A DNA stretch of 64,000 bases from Hymenobacter sp. BRD128 (GTDB lineage Bacteria; Bacteroidota; Bacteroidia; Cytophagales; Hymenobacteraceae): positions 2,666,001 to 2,730,000 of the forward strand of contig NZ_CP053908.1 of NCBI RefSeq assembly GCF_013256625.1, in the 5' to 3' direction. The translations under genes and the position numbers were made by a program. Of the stretch, positions 61,451 to 64,000 are shown piece after piece. A model generated the notes under the pieces. That model was not told the origin of the DNA and ran no database searches. It saw only the letters and a program-made list of their open reading frames with translations. The stretch's first letter is position 1; each line of letters opens with the position of its first letter.

Positions 61451-61645
61451 CTACCGCAAAATCAGGCGCAAAAAAAGGCTGGAAATTTTCTGGCCTTTTT
61501 GCTTGGCATGGTACCCCAGTGCTTCGTTGAAGCTGTAGCGCACGCTCAGCTGGCCCTGCCAGCGCAAGGCAAATGCGGCACAGTCATAGGCGCGGCCAGC
61601 GATAATAACCGAGTCGGGGCGGCCCATCACTACTACGTTGCCCAA
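61451..61645 (-). other. Short unassigned reading frame beside the tRNA
   Basis: A 64-codon frame (MGNVVVMGRPDSVIIAGRAYD start, end KISSLFLRLILR) with normal-looking codons but no family I recognise. It lies just downstream of a TonB-receptor remnant in another frame. It may be the 3' end of a decayed gene rather than a working gene. Confidence 0.3.
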
Positions 61646-61654
61646 CTCACTACG

Positions 61655-61790
61655 CGCATACCCTCAATGTTATGGCAACCATCGGCATTGGCACCCACAC
61701 TATACTGCGTGTTGGTAGAGGTATGGGATGGCTAGCACCGTAGCGCCAGGCAAGGGTTTACCCTTAACATCCGCAATAGTAATAGTGCCG
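61655..61790 (-). pseudogene. Remnant of a TonB-receptor N-terminal (carboxypeptidase-regulatory) domain
   Basis: The minus strand encodes FNGTITIADVKGKPLPGATV and, after a 1-base frame change, TNTQYSVGANADGCHNIEGM. Together these match the beginning of Oar/SusC-type receptors, whose intact relative starts beyond 62047. No start or downstream plug domain remains, so I call it a fragment. The region 61354-61988 holds no other feature I can support. Confidence 0.6.
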
Positions 61791-61988
61791 TTGAATGAGC
61801 GCCTAGCCCCAGTCCAGGTGAGCCATTAGCAAGTGCAATAAAATAATTATTAAAGTAAATTAGTATTAAATATTTTATTACGCTTCCCCTTATTAAACCT
61901 CGTACTTTATTCATTTCAGATGCTTAAAGCATCTGTGTATTTATTCAAAAATTTCGTATTTGATAAGTCAGTTCTTAATGATTACAAA

Positions 61989-62022
61989 AAAGTGGGGCAG
62001 GAATTGCTTCCTGCCCCACTTT
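61989..62022 (-). terminator. Terminator after the TonB receptor gene
   Basis: AAAGTGGGGCAGGAA (61989-62003) pairs perfectly with TTCCTGCCCCACTTT (62008-62022). On the minus strand a run of T follows the stem. Confidence 0.9.
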
Positions 62023-62046
62023 CGGAGACTCGGGTGGCGTAGCTAC

Positions 62047-64000
62047 TTAGTTGAACAGGTAGCGCAGGCCAATCTGCATCTGCCAGCGCGAGGCCAGCGT
62101 CGTTACGTCGGTGCGGAACGGCGTGGTGAGCACCTGCGGAGGCGTAATAGTGGTGGTAGTACCATTTACCGTGCGGGTGGCGCCGGCCACAGTCTGCAAG
62201 TAGAACGTCGGCTGGCCTTGCGAGTTATAGCCAGCAAAGGCAAGCGGCGAGCTGTTGTACGGGAACTGATACGAACCCCAGTTCCGGTTAATCAGGTTGC
62301 CTACGTTGAAGATATCCAGGCTGAACTGCAGCGCGTTGCGGTTTTCCCCAACGTTGGTAAAGATATCCTGCAACAGACGGAAGTCTACCTGGTGCTGCCA
62401 GGGCTGCACAGCCCCGTTGCGCTCGGCATACTGGCCGCGGTGGGCACGCAGGTACGAGTCGGAGTTAATGAAATTTTCCAGGTCGATTGCCTGCTGAGCG
62501 GCCGTGTACACAAACTTATCGGTGCTACCGCTAAAAGTTGTGGTGCGGTCTACCAATGCTACTTCGCTGGCAGTACGCGGAATGTACATTAAGTCGTTGC
62601 CGCTTACCCCGTCGCCATTCATGTCGCCACTGTAGGTATAGGAGTAGCGACCGCCAGGAGCACCCGTATAGAAGAGCGAGACGGTGGTGCCCAAGTGACC
62701 CAGGTAGTTGAAGCGGTAAGAGAGCGAGCCAATTACCCGGTGCGACACCAGGTAGGCCGAGTAGCCAAGCTCTTGGGAGTTGGGGTCGCCGGCTACGGGG
62801 CGGCCGGCCCAGCTCGACTGGGCAATTGAGCCCCCATCGTTTACCGAGCGGGCGTCGGAGTAGGTATAGGCCGCCATGGCATAGAGGCCATTGCTGAAGC
62901 TTTTCTGCAACTGGCCCGTAACGCTATACGAGTAGCCGGCGCTGGTATTATTGAGCAGGATAGCGTCGGTAATGGCCGGATTACCGACCGTGGGCGTAAT
63001 TGCCTTACCATCCGGAGTCTGACCGTAGATACGGTTGTAGGGCGACGCATTCAGGCCGGTGCCGGTAGCGCTCGGCGTGTAGAAAATCGGCCGGTTATCG
63101 GCCCCTACGGCCCGGTTGGTCGAATTAGGCAGGTCAATATTCTGGAAGTATACGGCGTTCAGGTCCTTGGTATACAAGGCCTCTACCGTCGCCACAATGC
63201 CGCCACCGATTTCGTGGTCGAAGGCCAGGTTTGAGCGCCACACCTGCGGGAACTTGAAGTCGCGGGCCGTTACGGCGAGGTTGTACGAGGTGTTGGCACC
63301 CCCGGCGGTCAACTGCGAGCGGTACTGGTCAACATTGGGGCTGAAGGCGTAGCCGGCAGCAGCCGCACCCTGGAAGTCAATCGAGCCAAACTGCACCCCG
63401 TTGTTGCTGGCCTGGTTTGAAATCCAGACGTAGGGCACGCGGCCGGTAAAGATACCCGTACCACCGCGCAACTGCGTTTTGCGGTCATCGTTCACGTCCC
63501 AGTTAAAGCCCACGCGGGGCGAGAAGAGCACCGTGCGGCGCGGCAGTTGGCTGGTGTTAATCTGGATACCATCGCGGAAGTTCTTCAGGCCGGGATAGAC
63601 AATGCCAGAAGCCGGGTCAGTGCCGCCGCTTACCGGGTAATTCTGCTGAATGCTGGAGTAAATGATGGGCAGGTCGCCGCGGATACCGTAAGTCAGCTTG
63701 AAGTTGCTGGCCGGCGACCACTCATCTTGGATATATACCCCAATCTGGGCCGCGTTGGTGGTAGCGTACGGGAACGAGCCATCGGGCAGGGCCGAGTAGC
63801 GCAGCTGGTAGCGCTGGGCCGAGCGCAGGCCATCGGCAGAGGTGCGGGGCGTCAGGGCGCCATTCGCGTAGTTGTAGCCGTAGGGTGCGTCAGTAGTTGC
63901 AGCCGAAGCGTAGAAGTCTTGCAGCGAGTTATACACGAACGCACCGTAGTACTGAGGAGCAAAGCCGTTAGTATACTTGTACAACTCATTGTACGTACCC
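62047..64000 (-). CDS. TonB-dependent receptor (Oar/SusC-like), C-terminal part; 5' end outside window
   Basis: About 650 residues are visible and the frame is open to the window edge. The sequence is a series of beta strands and long surface loops typical of a 22-stranded barrel: NFKLTYGIRGDLPIIYSS, LFSPRVGFNWDVNDDRKTQL, QLQKSFSNGLYAMAAYTYSDARS, and the end SRWQMQIGLRYLF with a terminal aromatic. It lacks the plug and carboxypeptidase-regulatory domains only because of the window edge. The ligand (siderophore, peptide or glycan) is unknown; there is no SusD partner in view. A terminator follows the stop. Confidence 0.92.
   Translation of the reverse strand, partial: GTYNELYKYTNGFAPQYYGAFVYNSLQDFYASAATTDAPYGYNYANGALTPRTSADGLRSAQRYQLRYSALPDGSFPYATTNAAQIGVYIQDEWSPASNFKLTYGIRGDLPIIYSSIQQNYPVSGGTDPASGIVYPGLKNFRDGIQINTSQLPRRTVLFSPRVGFNWDVNDDRKTQLRGGTGIFTGRVPYVWISNQASNNGVQFGSIDFQGAAAAGYAFSPNVDQYRSQLTAGGANTSYNLAVTARDFKFPQVWRSNLAFDHEIGGGIVATVEALYTKDLNAVYFQNIDLPNSTNRAVGADNRPIFYTPSATGTGLNASPYNRIYGQTPDGKAITPTVGNPAITDAILLNNTSAGYSYSVTGQLQKSFSNGLYAMAAYTYSDARSVNDGGSIAQSSWAGRPVAGDPNSQELGYSAYLVSHRVIGSLSYRFNYLGHLGTTVSLFYTGAPGGRYSYTYSGDMNGDGVSGNDLMYIPRTASEVALVDRTTTFSGSTDKFVYTAAQQAIDLENFINSDSYLRAHRGQYAERNGAVQPWQHQVDFRLLQDIFTNVGENRNALQFSLDIFNVGNLINRNWGSYQFPYNSSPLAFAGYNSQGQPTFYLQTVAGATRTVNGTTTTITPPQVLTTPFRTDVTTLASRWQMQIGLRYLFN

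Noticed and set aside
61732..61914. A 60-codon minus-strand frame
   Set aside because: It runs across the TonB-receptor remnant out of frame and through an AT-rich stretch; it looks like a chance frame.

Overview
The window looks like chromosomal DNA of a GC-rich Bacteroidota bacterium, most likely a Hymenobacter-type member of the Cytophagales. Supporting signs are the gene families (PorZ of the type IX secretion system, DUF3857 transglutaminase-like proteins, an Oar/SusC-like TonB receptor, a short NuoG without a molybdopterin domain, DUF4136 lipoproteins), few Shine-Dalgarno sites, and repeated TAnnTTTG (mostly TACCTTTG) promoter elements close to start codons. Genus is an inference from family content; no rRNA is present. 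Most of the window is ordinary housekeeping DNA, densely packed with genes on both strands. Layout. 1-4.9 kb: 3' part of NAD synthetase, an ECF sigma factor with a small membrane partner, lgt, an exported lipoprotein and yidD. 5-8 kb: a PorV/PorQ-like barrel protein translationally coupled to an exported helix-hairpin-helix protein with a predicted outer-membrane barrel. 8.1-14.3 kb: three tandem DUF3857 transglutaminase-like genes, one frameshifted and two lacking the catalytic Cys. 14.4-19.1 kb: MFS pump, ABC exporter, Uma2 nuclease-like protein, DUF4136 lipoprotein. 19.1-27.9 kb: complex I genes nuoABCDE-x-FGHIJ, where x is a small coiled-coil protein; nuoKLMN are absent and a strong terminator follows nuoJ. 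28-40 kb: aspS, small exported proteins, tadA, sodA, a nucleoside-type MFS, an AAA ATPase, ndk, a DHH phosphoesterase, two FKBP isomerases, recO. 40-52.3 kb: porZ, thymidine kinase, a ferredoxin, two polytopic membrane proteins, and the cell-shape genes mrdA and rodA split by a HepT/MntA toxin-antitoxin pair. 52.5-54.3 kb: two roadblock-type proteins and a membrane-anchored carboxypeptidase-regulatory-domain protein. 54.7-59.6 kb: a polyprenyl-phosphate-sugar-style cluster (GT2, ChbG-type deacetylase, flippase-like protein, GT39). 59.7-64 kb: Fur, a small EamA protein, a Spy-like protein, tRNA-Ala(GGC), a TonB-receptor remnant and a truncated TonB receptor. Three features run across the window. 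First, five palindromic intergenic elements of about 80-105 bp share arms with the core GTCATGCTGA...GAAGCATCTTG; three sit at gene junctions inside the nuo cluster. Second, five single-base frameshifts interrupt four otherwise well-conserved genes (including nuoB), and every one is repaired by adding one base to a G/C run, which points to homopolymer undercalling rather than biology. Third, the palindrome GCTAGC is strongly enriched. The most intriguing functional candidates are the helix-hairpin-helix/outer-membrane-barrel pair, the coiled-coil gene inside the nuo operon, and the structured repeats in the nuo transcript. I found no CRISPR array, prophage, insertion sequence or obvious new defence island.
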